A stretch of 15,500 bases of DNA from Thermoleophilia bacterium (GCA_014534295.1 JACVRU010000023.1:1-15500), one strand, 5' to 3'; shown: positions 1 through 4,897, counted from the first letter of the stretch. Notes: a model not told the origin generated them from the sequence alone. Translations and numbers: made by a program.

Positions 1-662
1 ATCGCGCGGGCGACCTCCTCCGCGTCGAGGCCGCGCGGCGTCGCCTCGAGCAGGACGTGGGTCGAGTCGCGCAGGATCGTCCACGAGCTCGCGAACACGA
101 GCAGCGCGATCAGGACGCCCACGAGCGGGTCCGCGTGGGCCCAGCCGGTGACGAGGATCGCGAGGCCGGCGGCGATTACCCCGACCGAGCCGGCGAGGTC
201 GGCGAGCACGTGCCGCAGCGCCGCCCGCACGTTCAGGCTCTCCGAGCCTCGCCGGTTGAGGATCGCGGCGGCTGCGACGTTCACCGCCAGGCCGAGCCCG
301 CCGACGGCCAGCATCCAGCCGCCGAGCGGCTCGCCCGGGTCGCCGAAGCGGCGGGCGGCCTCGACGAGGATCCAGACCGCGACGGCGACGAGAGCGAGGC
401 CGTTCGCGAGGGCGGCGAGGATCTCGGCGCGGCGGTAGCCGAAGCTGCGGGAAGGCGTGGCGGGCCGCTGGGCGATCCACGCCGCGAACAGCGCGAGCCC
501 GAGCGTGCCCGCGTCGGAGAGCATGTGGCCCGCGTCCGCGAGCAGGGCCAGCGAGTCCGCGAGCAGCCCGGCGGCGACTTCCACGCCCATGAAGGCGGCG
601 ACGAGCGCGAGCGCGCCGGCGAGCGCCCGGCGGTCCCCCTGCCTCCGCCCGTGCTCGTGCAA
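1..662 (-). CDS. Cation diffusion facilitator (CDF) metal-efflux transporter, 3' end outside window
   Basis: The 220 visible residues match the membrane domain of a CDF Zn2+/divalent-cation:proton antiporter (CzcD/ZitB type), which exports metal across the cytoplasmic membrane. The metal-site HxxxD pairs are visible in TM2 (ADAGHMLSD, H46 and D50) and TM5 (HVLADLAGS, H151 and D155), the residue set typical of zinc-type members. Hydrophobic segments lie near residues 13-34, 38-63, 83-103, 114-135 and 152-172. The C-terminal cytoplasmic domain is cut off by the window edge. The start is a TTG giving a His-containing N-terminus (MHEHGRR), usual for this family. It lies 4 nt after the cyclophilin stop, so the two genes are probably co-transcribed. 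The family call is secure; the metal and the exact start are inferred. Confidence 0.9.
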   Translation of the reverse strand, partial: MHEHGRRQGDRRALAGALALVAAFMGVEVAAGLLADSLALLADAGHMLSDAGTLGLALFAAWIAQRPATPSRSFGYRRAEILAALANGLALVAVAVWILVEAARRFGDPGEPLGGWMLAVGGLGLAVNVAAAAILNRRGSESLNVRAALRHVLADLAGSVGVIAAGLAILVTGWAHADPLVGVLIALLVFASSWTILRDSTHVLLEATPRGLDAEEVARA

Positions 663-666
663 CGTC

Positions 667-1122
667 CTAGGGGACTTCGACCCGCTCCATGACGGCGTCC
701 TCGCTCGGCTTGTCGTGCTCGTCGCGGGGCAGCGCCGAGATGCGGTCGACGACCTCCATGCCGTCAGTGACGCGGCCGAACACGGTGTGCTTGCCGTCGA
801 GCCAGGGGCAGGCGTCGGCGGTGACGACGAAGAACTGGCTGCCGTTCGTGTTCGGACCCGCGTTCGCCATCGCCAGCGCGCCGCGGACGACGGAGTGGTC
901 GTTGAACTCGTCCTCGAACTGGTAGCCCGGTCCGCCCGAGCCCGTGCCGGTCGGGTCGCCGCCCTGGATCATGAAGTCCGGGATCACCCGGTGGAACGTG
1001 ACGCCGTCGTAGAAGCCGTCCCGGGCGAGCTTGCGGAAGTTCTCGACCGTCTTGGGCGCATCTTCGTCGAACAGCTCGACCTCGATCGCGCCGTGGTTCG
1101 TATGGATCATCGCTGTGCTCAT
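667..1122 (-). CDS. Cyclophilin-type peptidyl-prolyl cis-trans isomerase
   Basis: A single-domain cyclophilin of 151 aa that catalyses cis/trans isomerisation of Xaa-Pro bonds. The active-site block FHRVIPDFMIQGGDP (residues 43-57) has the catalytic Arg45 and Gln53, followed by GSQFFV and a CPWLDGKHTVFGRV block with the Trp of the peptide-binding pocket. No signal peptide or membrane segment is seen, so it should be cytoplasmic. An upstream ATG at 1140 is possible. I chose 1122 (MSTAMIHT) because TACGGT lies 7 nt upstream, fitting the leaderless pattern seen elsewhere here, and because the cyclophilin fold begins at once. The CDF gene follows after 4 nt. The family is certain; the client proteins are unknown. 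Confidence 0.95.
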   Translation of the reverse strand: MSTAMIHTNHGAIEVELFDEDAPKTVENFRKLARDGFYDGVTFHRVIPDFMIQGGDPTGTGSGGPGYQFEDEFNDHSVVRGALAMANAGPNTNGSQFFVVTADACPWLDGKHTVFGRVTDGMEVVDRISALPRDEHDKPSEDAVMERVEVP

Positions 1123-1129
1123 GGGAAGG

Positions 1130-1135
1130 ACCGTA
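1130..1135 (-). promoter_or_regulatory. -10 hexamer of the cyclophilin gene
   Basis: TACGGT reads on the minus strand and ends 7 nt before the ATG at 1122. The spacing would put the transcription start at or next to the start codon. No convincing -35 or Shine-Dalgarno was seen. Confidence 0.4.
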
Positions 1136-1145
1136 TCCATTTCGT

Positions 1146-1216
1146 GACGGGGTCAGAGCCCGTCCCGAAACGGGAGCGAATCTGAGCCGTCACAGTTACG
1201 ACACGGAGTCTGACCC
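1146..1216. repeat. Imperfect palindromic element between divergent genes
   Basis: GGGTCAGA (1150-1157) and TCTGACCC (1209-1216) are perfect 8-bp inverted arms. A smaller stem, GACGGG (1146-1151) with CCCGTC (1159-1164), overlaps the left arm, and CCCGT (1159-1163) can also pair with ACGGG (1170-1174). It fills the gap between the cyclophilin promoter and the next divergent promoter. It could be a REP-like intergenic repeat or an operator. Only one copy is present in the window. Confidence 0.45.
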
Positions 1217-1282
1217 GGCACGTGGCAGCCCGGGACGCGGCTCTCCCCGGCCGAACCAGATCTCGCGCGCACGTCCATCGGG

Positions 1283-1307
1283 TAACGTCGAGCCCCTGCC
1301 TGGGGAG
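1283..1307 (+). promoter_or_regulatory. -10 hexamer plus ribosome binding site for the HExxH gene
   Basis: TAACGT at 1283-1288 has the same TANNNT form as the other -10 boxes in the window. It is followed by a short leader with GGGGAG at 1302-1307, 7 nt before the ATG at 1315. This is a leadered start, unlike most of its neighbours. Confidence 0.45.
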
Positions 1308-1314
1308 ACGATCG

Positions 1315-1668
1315 ATGGCGACCAGCCGCGAGTCCCGGGCGCGCCTCGAGCGCGCCAAGGCCCGGCTCGACCGCCTCGACGCCTACCCGCGGCCGGTGCG
1401 GCTCGACGGCGTGCGCGTGCTCACCGTGCCGTGGCTCTTTTGGCTCCCCTACCTGCGCCGGTTCCAGGGCTACGCGCTGTGGAAGACGATCCTGCTGCGA
1501 CGCCCGCTCGCGGAGACCTCCGACGACCTGCTCACCCATGAGCTCTGCCACGTCTGGCAGGCCCAGCACCGCCGCTGGCACCAGCTCTGGGCGTGGGCGA
1601 CGACGACGTACGAGCGGAACCCGTACGAAGTCGAGGCGCGGCGGGCGGTGGCGGCGACCCGGAACTAG
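1315..1668 (+). CDS. Small HExxH (putative zinc metallopeptidase-like) protein
   Basis: A 117-aa cytoplasmic protein with no signal peptide. It has one clear motif, HELCHVWQ, near residue 75, the zincin HExxH signature (two His ligands plus catalytic Glu). A Glu-rich stretch near the C-terminus, NPYEVEAR, could supply the third metal ligand, as in small proteins related to DUF4157. The N-terminus is basic and helical, followed by a hydrophobic stretch around PWLFWLPYLRR. The start ATG has GGGGAG upstream; an in-frame upstream extension to 1222 lacks such support. Its stop is interleaved with that of the opposing membrane-protein gene. Zinc binding is inferred from the motif; peptidase activity and substrate are unknown. 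Confidence 0.7.
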   Translation: MATSRESRARLERAKARLDRLDAYPRPVRLDGVRVLTVPWLFWLPYLRRFQGYALWKTILLRRPLAETSDDLLTHELCHVWQAQHRRWHQLWAWATTTYERNPYEVEARRAVAATRN

Positions 1669-2123
1669 CTTCCGGGCTTCACGACCATCAGGAAGACGAT
1701 CACGAGCAGCACCGCGAGCAGGCCGCGGGAGAGCCAGACAAGATTGCGCAGCCGCAGCGCGAGCCCGGGGCTCGGCCCGGAGGCCGCGAGCTCGGCGCCG
1801 GCACGGCCCATCGCGCGGCCGAGGAAGCCGAAGGCCACGAGGGCCACGAGCGCCCAGAGCGCGAGCCCCGCCGAGATGAAGGGCTCGCCCCAGTCCCAGT
1901 CGCGCGTGGCGACCAGGCCGAACCCGGAGGCGAGCACGAGCAGGGCGGCCGGGAGGAAGACCCGCATGACCGTGAAGGAGACGTTCTGGGCGAAGAACGC
2001 CGTCTTCGCGGGATCGGCGGCCCGCTTCGTGAGGATCCCGAACACCTGGATCGCCGCCGCTCCGCCGATCCAGACGATCGCGCCGGTGATGTGGAGGAAG
2101 AGCCAGAGCTCGAACCAGCTCAC
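1665..2123 (-). CDS. Small integral membrane protein (DUF2269-like)
   Basis: A 152-aa protein with about four hydrophobic segments: residues 3-27, 50-72, 82-102 and 128-148. The opening ELWLFLHITGAIVWIGG, with a His in the first segment and a following GG, is typical of small predicted membrane proteins of the DUF2269/CopD-like kind, which often carry conserved membrane His residues. Function is not known. I place the start at GTG 2123, since TAGTGT ends exactly 7 nt upstream; a GTG at 2156 would add 11 unlikely residues. It converges on the HExxH gene, sharing a CTAG at 1665-1668 for both stops. Confidence 0.75.
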   Translation of the reverse strand: MSWFELWLFLHITGAIVWIGGAAAIQVFGILTKRAADPAKTAFFAQNVSFTVMRVFLPAALLVLASGFGLVATRDWDWGEPFISAGLALWALVALVAFGFLGRAMGRAGAELAASGPSPGLALRLRNLVWLSRGLLAVLLVIVFLMVVKPGS

Positions 2124-2130
2124 GAGGAAG

Positions 2131-2136
2131 ACACTA
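2131..2136 (-). promoter_or_regulatory. -10 hexamer of the DUF2269-like gene
   Basis: TAGTGT on the minus strand, 7 nt before the GTG at 2123, fits a leaderless transcript and decides the start. Confidence 0.45.
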
Positions 2137-2178
2137 GTCCGGCACCAGGACGGCACGATCCCGGCACAGAGGAGGCGC

Positions 2179-2184
2179 TAGCGT
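2179..2184 (+). promoter_or_regulatory. -10 hexamer of the SNase-like gene
   Basis: TAGCGT, 7 nt before the ATG at 2192. It faces the minus-strand promoter at 2131-2136 across about 40 bp, so this is a compact divergent promoter region. Confidence 0.45.
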
Positions 2185-2191
2185 CGTCGAG

Positions 2192-2702
2192 ATGTGGCGG
2201 TGGATCGCGCTGGCGCTGCTTTCCGCGGCGGCGCTGGTCGCAGTGCTCGCGCTGCGGGCGGGCCACGAGCGCGGCACGGTCGCACTCGTGCGCGACGGCG
2301 ACACGGTGGAGCTCGCCGGCGGCGACGTCCGTGCGCCTCGTCCAGATCGACGCGCCGGAGCTCTCGCAGGCCGAGTGCTACGCGGCCGAGGCGCGCGCCG
2401 AGCTGCGAGCGCTGCTCCCGGCGGGCACGCCCGTGCGGGTCGTCGAGGACGGGCGGCTCGACCACACCGACCGGTTCGGGCGACGGCTCGCGTACGTCTT
2501 CCGGGGCAACCGGCTCGTCAACCGGGAGCTCGTCGAGCGGGGGGCGGCGAGCGTCTGGTTCTTCCGCGGGCGGCGAGGCGGGCACGCGGAGGAGCTGCTC
2601 GCGGCGGCTCTAGCCGCCCGGACCGCCGGCGCCGGGCTGTGGGGAGCCTGCCCCGGCACGAGGCTCGACCCGTCGGCGCCGGTGGCAAGCGGCGCCGGCT
2701 AG
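2192..2702 (+). pseudogene. Thermonuclease (SNase-like) broken by a one-base frameshift
   Basis: The start frame gives a signal-anchor (WIALALLSAAALVAVLAL) and then the SNase opening VRDGDTVEL. The frame then breaks at about 2329-2330 (GACGTCCGTG), and the rest of the domain continues in another frame: VRLVQIDAPE, TDRFGRRLAY, RLVNRELVERG and GLWGACPG. Removing one C restores a 169-aa protein. All staphylococcal-nuclease active-site equivalents survive: the DGD and IDAPE acidic residues, the Arg of VRL, the Glu of APE, and the Arg of FGRR. Such enzymes cut DNA and RNA in a Ca2+-dependent way, here outside the membrane. The intact residues on both sides point to a very recent mutation or a sequencing/assembly indel. 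Unshifted, translation runs to 2743 without domain similarity. Confidence 0.8.
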
Positions 2703-2872
2703 CGGCCTCGTGTCGCGGCGCGTCCTCGACCCACCCGACGTAGCCGCAGAGCACGCACACGGGCCGGTCGAGACCCTGCGTCGCCGTCCTCCGGGACGAT
2801 CCGGAGGGTGTCGCACGAGCGGCAGCGGACGACGAACGACAGCGACGAAGTCGGTTGCGGCGAGACAAGCAT
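2699..2872 (-). pseudogene. Small zinc-ribbon protein with the ribbon split between two frames
   Basis: From the ATG at 2872 the frame gives MLVSPQPTSS, then FVVRCRSCDTLRIVPEDGDA with the first CxxC. The second half, GLDRPVCVLCGYVGWVED with the other CxxC, lies in the frame one base on. One G too many in the GGG near 2776 would explain the switch. The start frame ends in a stop at 2699-2701, interleaved with the SNase stop. The shifted frame does not stop there and runs antisense through the nuclease, so a second indel near the end would be needed for an intact short protein. The expected product is a cytoplasmic 55-60 aa CxxC-CxxC protein of unknown role. The gene call rests on the paired Cys motifs only. 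Confidence 0.5.
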
Positions 2873-2960
2873 CGCCGAACTGTGGTCGGCGGAGACGGGG
2901 CCGCCATCCGTGTTTTCCCGCAGGCATCGATGCGTCGGTTCAGTCGGCGGTCCGGCGTTC

Positions 2961-3095
2961 GGGCAGCTGCCCCCGAATCCCCCGTTTGGGGTAGGCCGTT
3001 CGCCCCACCGCGGCCGATACACCTAGAACGGGACTTGCCGTGGTTCGCCCGCTCCCTGGCGACGCAAGCGGGGGATTTGGGGGGTGCCGCAGCCC
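2961..3095 (+). ncRNA. Candidate structured RNA with a four-way junction
   Basis: A closing stem pairs 2971-2988 with 3065-3082: 18 consecutive pairs, of which two (2975/3078 and 2985/3068) are G-U. A weaker outer stem joins 2961-2970 to 3086-3095. Within the loop are three adjoining arms: GGC 2994-2996 with GCC 3002-3004 (flanking G and C runs can extend it), ACCGCGGC 3007-3014 with GCCGTGGT 3037-3044 (one G-U), and TCGCC 3045-3049 with GGCGA 3058-3062. All the G-U pairs form only if the plus strand is the RNA; on the minus strand they become A-C mismatches. I do not recognise a known family: no RNase P, tmRNA, SRP or common riboswitch consensus was seen. Ends and expression are unknown. Confidence 0.45.
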
Positions 3096-3242
3096 TCTCC
3101 CCGGCCACGGTCGTCCCGATTGCCAGCTACGAGCGCATGACCGCGCGCTCCGGGCAGACCGGCACGCGCTCCACCCGGCTCATCCTGGTTGGTTCACATG
3201 GGACTTGAGTCCGTCCAGCCGAAGGTTCAGCATGCGAAGGAA

Positions 3243-3315
3243 TGGGCCGGGTTAGCGGCGTCTGCGGCGGAGTCCTCTCCCCCACCGCTGCATACTCCCC
3301 GCCGCGCCCGGCCCA
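3243..3315 (+). ncRNA. Candidate RNA hairpin with three stacked stems
   Basis: Three nested stems follow one another: TGGGCCGGG (3243-3251) with CCCGGCCCA (3307-3315), GCGGCG (3255-3260) with CGCCGC (3300-3305), and TGCGGCGG (3263-3270) with CCGCTGCA (3285-3292), closing a 14-nt loop. That is 23 pairs, one of them G-U (3266/3289) and again only on the plus strand. It may be part of the same transcript as the junction RNA about 150 nt upstream. Its end stem GGGCCGG/CCGGCCC plus A equals the acceptor stem of the tRNA-Lys in this window, but no T-loop is present and it is not a tRNA. Confidence 0.4.
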
Positions 3316-3412
3316 GTCTCCTATTCGGCTGTAGGAGCCTCTGGGTTTAGGCCCCCGGGGGCGCGAGCTTGCCGCCCATCGCGGGCAGGGCACCAAGGCC
3401 TCCCTCGGCGAG

Positions 3413-3430
3413 TGAGCGGTGACGGGATCG
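3413..3430. repeat. Left att-like direct repeat of the tRNA-Val 3' end
   Basis: 17 of 18 bases equal those at 4377-4394, with an exact core GCGGTGACGGGATCG at 3416-3430. In the tRNA the repeat begins exactly at the discriminator base and runs into the T-loop, the segment usually used as an attachment site by tyrosine integrases. Confidence 0.5.
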
Positions 3431-3531
3431 CCTCGCTTTGGCGAGTGGGCAGAACCGAACATTGCGAAAACCGCCTTCTGGCGGCTGAGTCGCTAGCCAT
3501 CGAGTGACTTCCACTTGGACCAAACGCTCTC

Positions 3532-3537
3532 TAGGAT
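3532..3537 (+). promoter_or_regulatory. -10 hexamer of the 219-aa membrane protein gene
   Basis: TAGGAT, 6 nt before the ATG at 3544, in the leaderless layout. It is part of a palindrome, AGGATCCT (3533-3540), so the AGGA could alternatively serve as a weak ribosome binding site. Confidence 0.4.
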
Positions 3538-3543
3538 CCTCCG

Positions 3544-4203
3544 ATGCCCTCCTCGACGTGGTGGTTGCGGATAGAGCCGCTGATGGGTGTCGCCGCCGTC
3601 GTCCTCTGGGCGATTTCTTGGGAGCTCTGGTCGGCCGGCGACAAGCCCGGTGGCGACTATCAGACCGCGGAGATTGTCAGCTGGTTCGACGATGCCCGCT
3701 GGACGATTATTGGTGGTGCTGCCCTCTTCGCCCTTGGAACGGGCGCGTTCATCTGGTTCCTTGCCTGTCTGCGCGATGCGCTCGCCGTCGGCGGCTGGGC
3801 GGATCGCCTGGCCCGCATCGCATTCGGCTCTGGTGTTGCGGCCGCGGCGCTTCTCGCCTGTTCGTTCGCTCCATCCGTGGCCGGCGCCGGAACATTCGCG
3901 TTTGGCGATCAGCGAGGTATCTCACCCGATGCGGCCGAAGCACTGTACGCGCTCACCGACGGGTTCGTCGTCCTCGCCGAGTTCGTCGCTGTCGGCTTGT
4001 TCCTTGCCGCTGGCCTGGTCGCTCTTCGCCGTCGGGTCCTTCCGACGTGGCTGGCGATCGTCACGCTCCTCCTCGCTGCCCTGCTCCTTGTACTTCCGAT
4101 CGGGTTCGTCGGCCTCATCTTCCTCACGCCTGTCTGGACGATCATCGTCGCGATCGTCCTCGCAAGTCGTATCTCTGAGACGGTGGCGGCTCCTTCGACC
4201 TGA
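3544..4203 (+). CDS. Multi-pass membrane protein of unknown function, atypical codon use
   Basis: 219 aa with hydrophobic segments near residues 12-30, 55-76, 88-108, 135-160 and 166-205 (the last probably two helices), and an extracellular-type loop around residues 108-130 containing SVAGAGTFAFGDQRG. I do not recognise a defined domain; similar four- to six-helix proteins of unknown role are common in soil actinobacteria. Codon use stands apart: in the first 100 codons about one quarter end in A or T (ATT, GGT, CTT, GAT), against almost none in the flanking genes. Together with the flanking att-like repeats this suggests recent acquisition. It stands alone, with gene-free DNA on one side and tRNAs on the other. 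Confidence 0.75.
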   Translation: MPSSTWWLRIEPLMGVAAVVLWAISWELWSAGDKPGGDYQTAEIVSWFDDARWTIIGGAALFALGTGAFIWFLACLRDALAVGGWADRLARIAFGSGVAAAALLACSFAPSVAGAGTFAFGDQRGISPDAAEALYALTDGFVVLAEFVAVGLFLAAGLVALRRRVLPTWLAIVTLLLAALLLVLPIGFVGLIFLTPVWTIIVAIVLASRISETVAAPST

Positions 4204-4251
4204 GTCTCCATCGAGCCAGTCGAATCGCATGGCGAGGTTGGGGCGCGGCGA

Positions 4252-4267
4252 GTCGGCCCAAGCCGAC
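4252..4267 (+). terminator. Hairpin downstream of the 219-aa membrane protein
   Basis: GTCGGC-CCAA-GCCGAC is a perfect 6-bp stem with a tetraloop, about 50 nt after the stop. There is no T-run after it, so intrinsic termination is doubtful. Confidence 0.3.
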
Positions 4268-4376
4268 ACGCAGACGGATGGACGCCGCTCCGCTGCCCTG
4301 GTGGGAGCACCACGCGGAATCGCGCGGCGCGCCCACGTACACGTCCTCACGTCTGCGGTTTGCGCAATGTCAGTAA

Positions 4377-4394
4377 TGGGCGGTGACGGGATCG
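4377..4394. repeat. Right att-like direct repeat (3' end of tRNA-Val)
   Basis: The partner of the repeat at 3413-3430. It covers the tRNA-Val 3' end from the discriminator base to the T-loop, so integration here would leave the tRNA functional. Confidence 0.5.
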
Positions 4395-4449
4395 AACCGC
4401 CGACCTCCTGCGTGTAAGGCAGGCGCTCTCCCAGCTGAGCTAACCGCCC
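4377..4449 (-). tRNA. tRNA-Val(TAC)
   Basis: A 73-nt cloverleaf. The acceptor stem GGGCGGT pairs perfectly with ACCGCCC and the discriminator is A. The anticodon arm is CCTGC-CTTACAC-GCAGG with anticodon TAC, reading GTA-type valine codons. The T-arm is GGCGG-TTCGATC-CCGTC. CCA is not encoded (TTACTG follows), so it must be added after transcription. It lies 1 nt downstream of tRNA-Glu on the same strand, which implies one precursor. Confidence 0.97.
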
Positions 4450-4450
4450 A

Positions 4451-4523
4451 TACCCCCGACGGGATTCGAACCCGTGCTGCCACCTTGAAAGGGTGGAGAC
4501 CTGGACCGCTAGTCGACGGGGGC
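4451..4523 (-). tRNA. tRNA-Glu(TTC)
   Basis: A 73-nt cloverleaf. The acceptor is GCCCCCG with CGGGGGT (first pair G-U), discriminator A. The anticodon arm CCACC-CTTTCAA-GGTGG has anticodon TTC. The T-arm is ACGGG-TTCGAAT-CCCGT. No CCA is encoded. One base separates it from tRNA-Val. Its first 15 nucleotides double as the end of the 80-aa reading frame upstream. Confidence 0.97.
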
Positions 4524-4751
4524 GTCCCCGGAGGATAGCCAGCCCCGCTCCCGTTCCCAGGCCGCCAGCACTTCCTCGACGTAGCGCCGCTGCGGTTCGG
4601 AGAAGTCGGCGGCCCAGCCGGCGAGGAGCCTGCGCACCTCCGCCGGGTCGTCGTTGGCGACCGCGGCCTCCAGCCGCTCGCGCACGGCGATCGGCTCCCG
4701 CAGCTGGCGCCGCAGCCACCGGAGCAGGCTGACGCGGGCAGGATCGGCCAC
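4509..4751 (-). CDS. Small helical protein of unknown function, ending inside tRNA-Glu
   Basis: 80 aa, mostly charged amphipathic helix (LRRWLRRQLREP, VRERLEAAVAN, AEVRRLLAGWAAD, RRYVEEVLAAWERERG), with no signal peptide, membrane segment or known motif. The GTG start at 4751 has TAGCGT exactly 6 nt upstream, the leaderless pattern of the window, and GC3 is high; both argue that the frame is real. The stop TAG (4509-4511) is nucleotides 13-15 of tRNA-Glu, so the gene overlaps the tRNA by 15 nt and probably shares its transcript. The alternative is that only the tRNAs are real and the ORF is chance. Function unknown. Confidence 0.6.
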   Translation of the reverse strand: MADPARVSLLRWLRRQLREPIAVRERLEAAVANDDPAEVRRLLAGWAADFSEPQRRYVEEVLAAWERERGWLSSGDAPVD

Positions 4752-4757
4752 GAGGGA

Positions 4758-4763
4758 ACGCTA
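4758..4763 (-). promoter_or_regulatory. -10 hexamer of the 80-aa gene and perhaps the Glu-Val tRNAs
   Basis: TAGCGT on the minus strand, 6 nt before the GTG at 4751. No other promoter is obvious before tRNA-Glu, so it may drive all three. Confidence 0.4.
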
Positions 4764-4776
4764 CTCTGCGCGCGGC

Positions 4777-4849
4777 GGGCCGGTAGCTCAGCTGGCAGAG
4801 CAGGGGACTTTTAATCCCAAGGCCGGAGGTTCGAATCCTCCCCGGCCCA
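4777..4849 (+). tRNA. tRNA-Lys(TTT)
   Basis: A 73-nt cloverleaf. The acceptor stem GGGCCGG pairs with CCGGCCC, discriminator A. The D-arm is GCTC-AGCTGGCA-GAGC. The anticodon loop CTTTTAA has anticodon TTT. The T-arm is GGAGG-TTCGAAT-CCTCC. CCA is not encoded (TCG follows). It is divergent from the 80-aa gene and 48 nt before the XRE regulator start. Confidence 0.97.
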
Positions 4850-4859
4850 TCGCACGCAG

Positions 4860-4890
4860 GCGATACCTGATATCGCACGGGTGCTATAGT
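4860..4890 (+). promoter_or_regulatory. Promoter with overlapping palindromes upstream of the XRE gene
   Basis: GCGATA (4860-4865) and TATCGC (4871-4876) are perfect inverted arms around CCTGA. They partly overlap a second palindrome, GCAC-GG-GTGC (4875-4884). The -10 TATAGT (4885-4890) follows at once and ends 7 nt before the GTG at 4898, so the mRNA should be leaderless. The palindromes cover the -10/-35 spacer and are natural candidates for an autoregulatory operator of the XRE protein. Confidence 0.55.
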
Positions 4891-4897
4891 CGGGCTC

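Larger units (their letters stand above)
2873..3543. other. Gene-free stretch rich in inverted repeats
   Basis: No reading frame here looks like protein on either strand. Instead it holds the two strong RNA-type stems listed separately and several smaller hairpins: GAGCGC/GCGCTC (3131-3150), CTCCTA/TAGGAG (3318-3337), the perfect palindrome GCCCCCGGGGGC (3351-3362), CTTGCC/GGCAGG around 3368-3388, CTCGC/GCGAG (3433-3446) and CCGCC/GGCGG (3471-3484). The last is followed on the minus strand by TTTT, so it could act as a weak terminator in that direction. Base composition is less GC-rich than the neighbouring genes. The left att-like repeat (3413-3430) lies inside it. Confidence 0.6.
3413..4394. 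mobile_element. Putative small integrated element at the tRNA-Val 3' end
   Basis: About 0.96 kb is bounded by the two 18-base repeats listed at 3413 and 4377. It contains one gene, a membrane protein with unusually AT-rich third positions. No integrase, transposase or terminal inverted repeats are present, so it would be a passive or decayed island or a satellite mobilised from elsewhere. The repeat length is modest, so a chance match is not excluded. Confidence 0.4.

Noticed and set aside
457..1185. A 242-codon plus-strand frame
   Set aside because: It is antisense to the CDF and cyclophilin genes, both of which have clear family motifs.
3127..3462. A 111-codon minus-strand frame in the gene-free stretch
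   Set aside because: It is Pro/Arg/Ser-rich without domains, helices or a start signal, and it covers the inverted repeats, which explain the sequence better as RNA.
2961..3490. RNase P RNA, tmRNA, SRP RNA, group I/II intron or a common riboswitch
   Set aside because: I looked on both strands for the conserved blocks I know (for example the RNase P GAGGAAAGTCC block, the tmRNA T-arm end and cobalamin or TPP cores) and found none.
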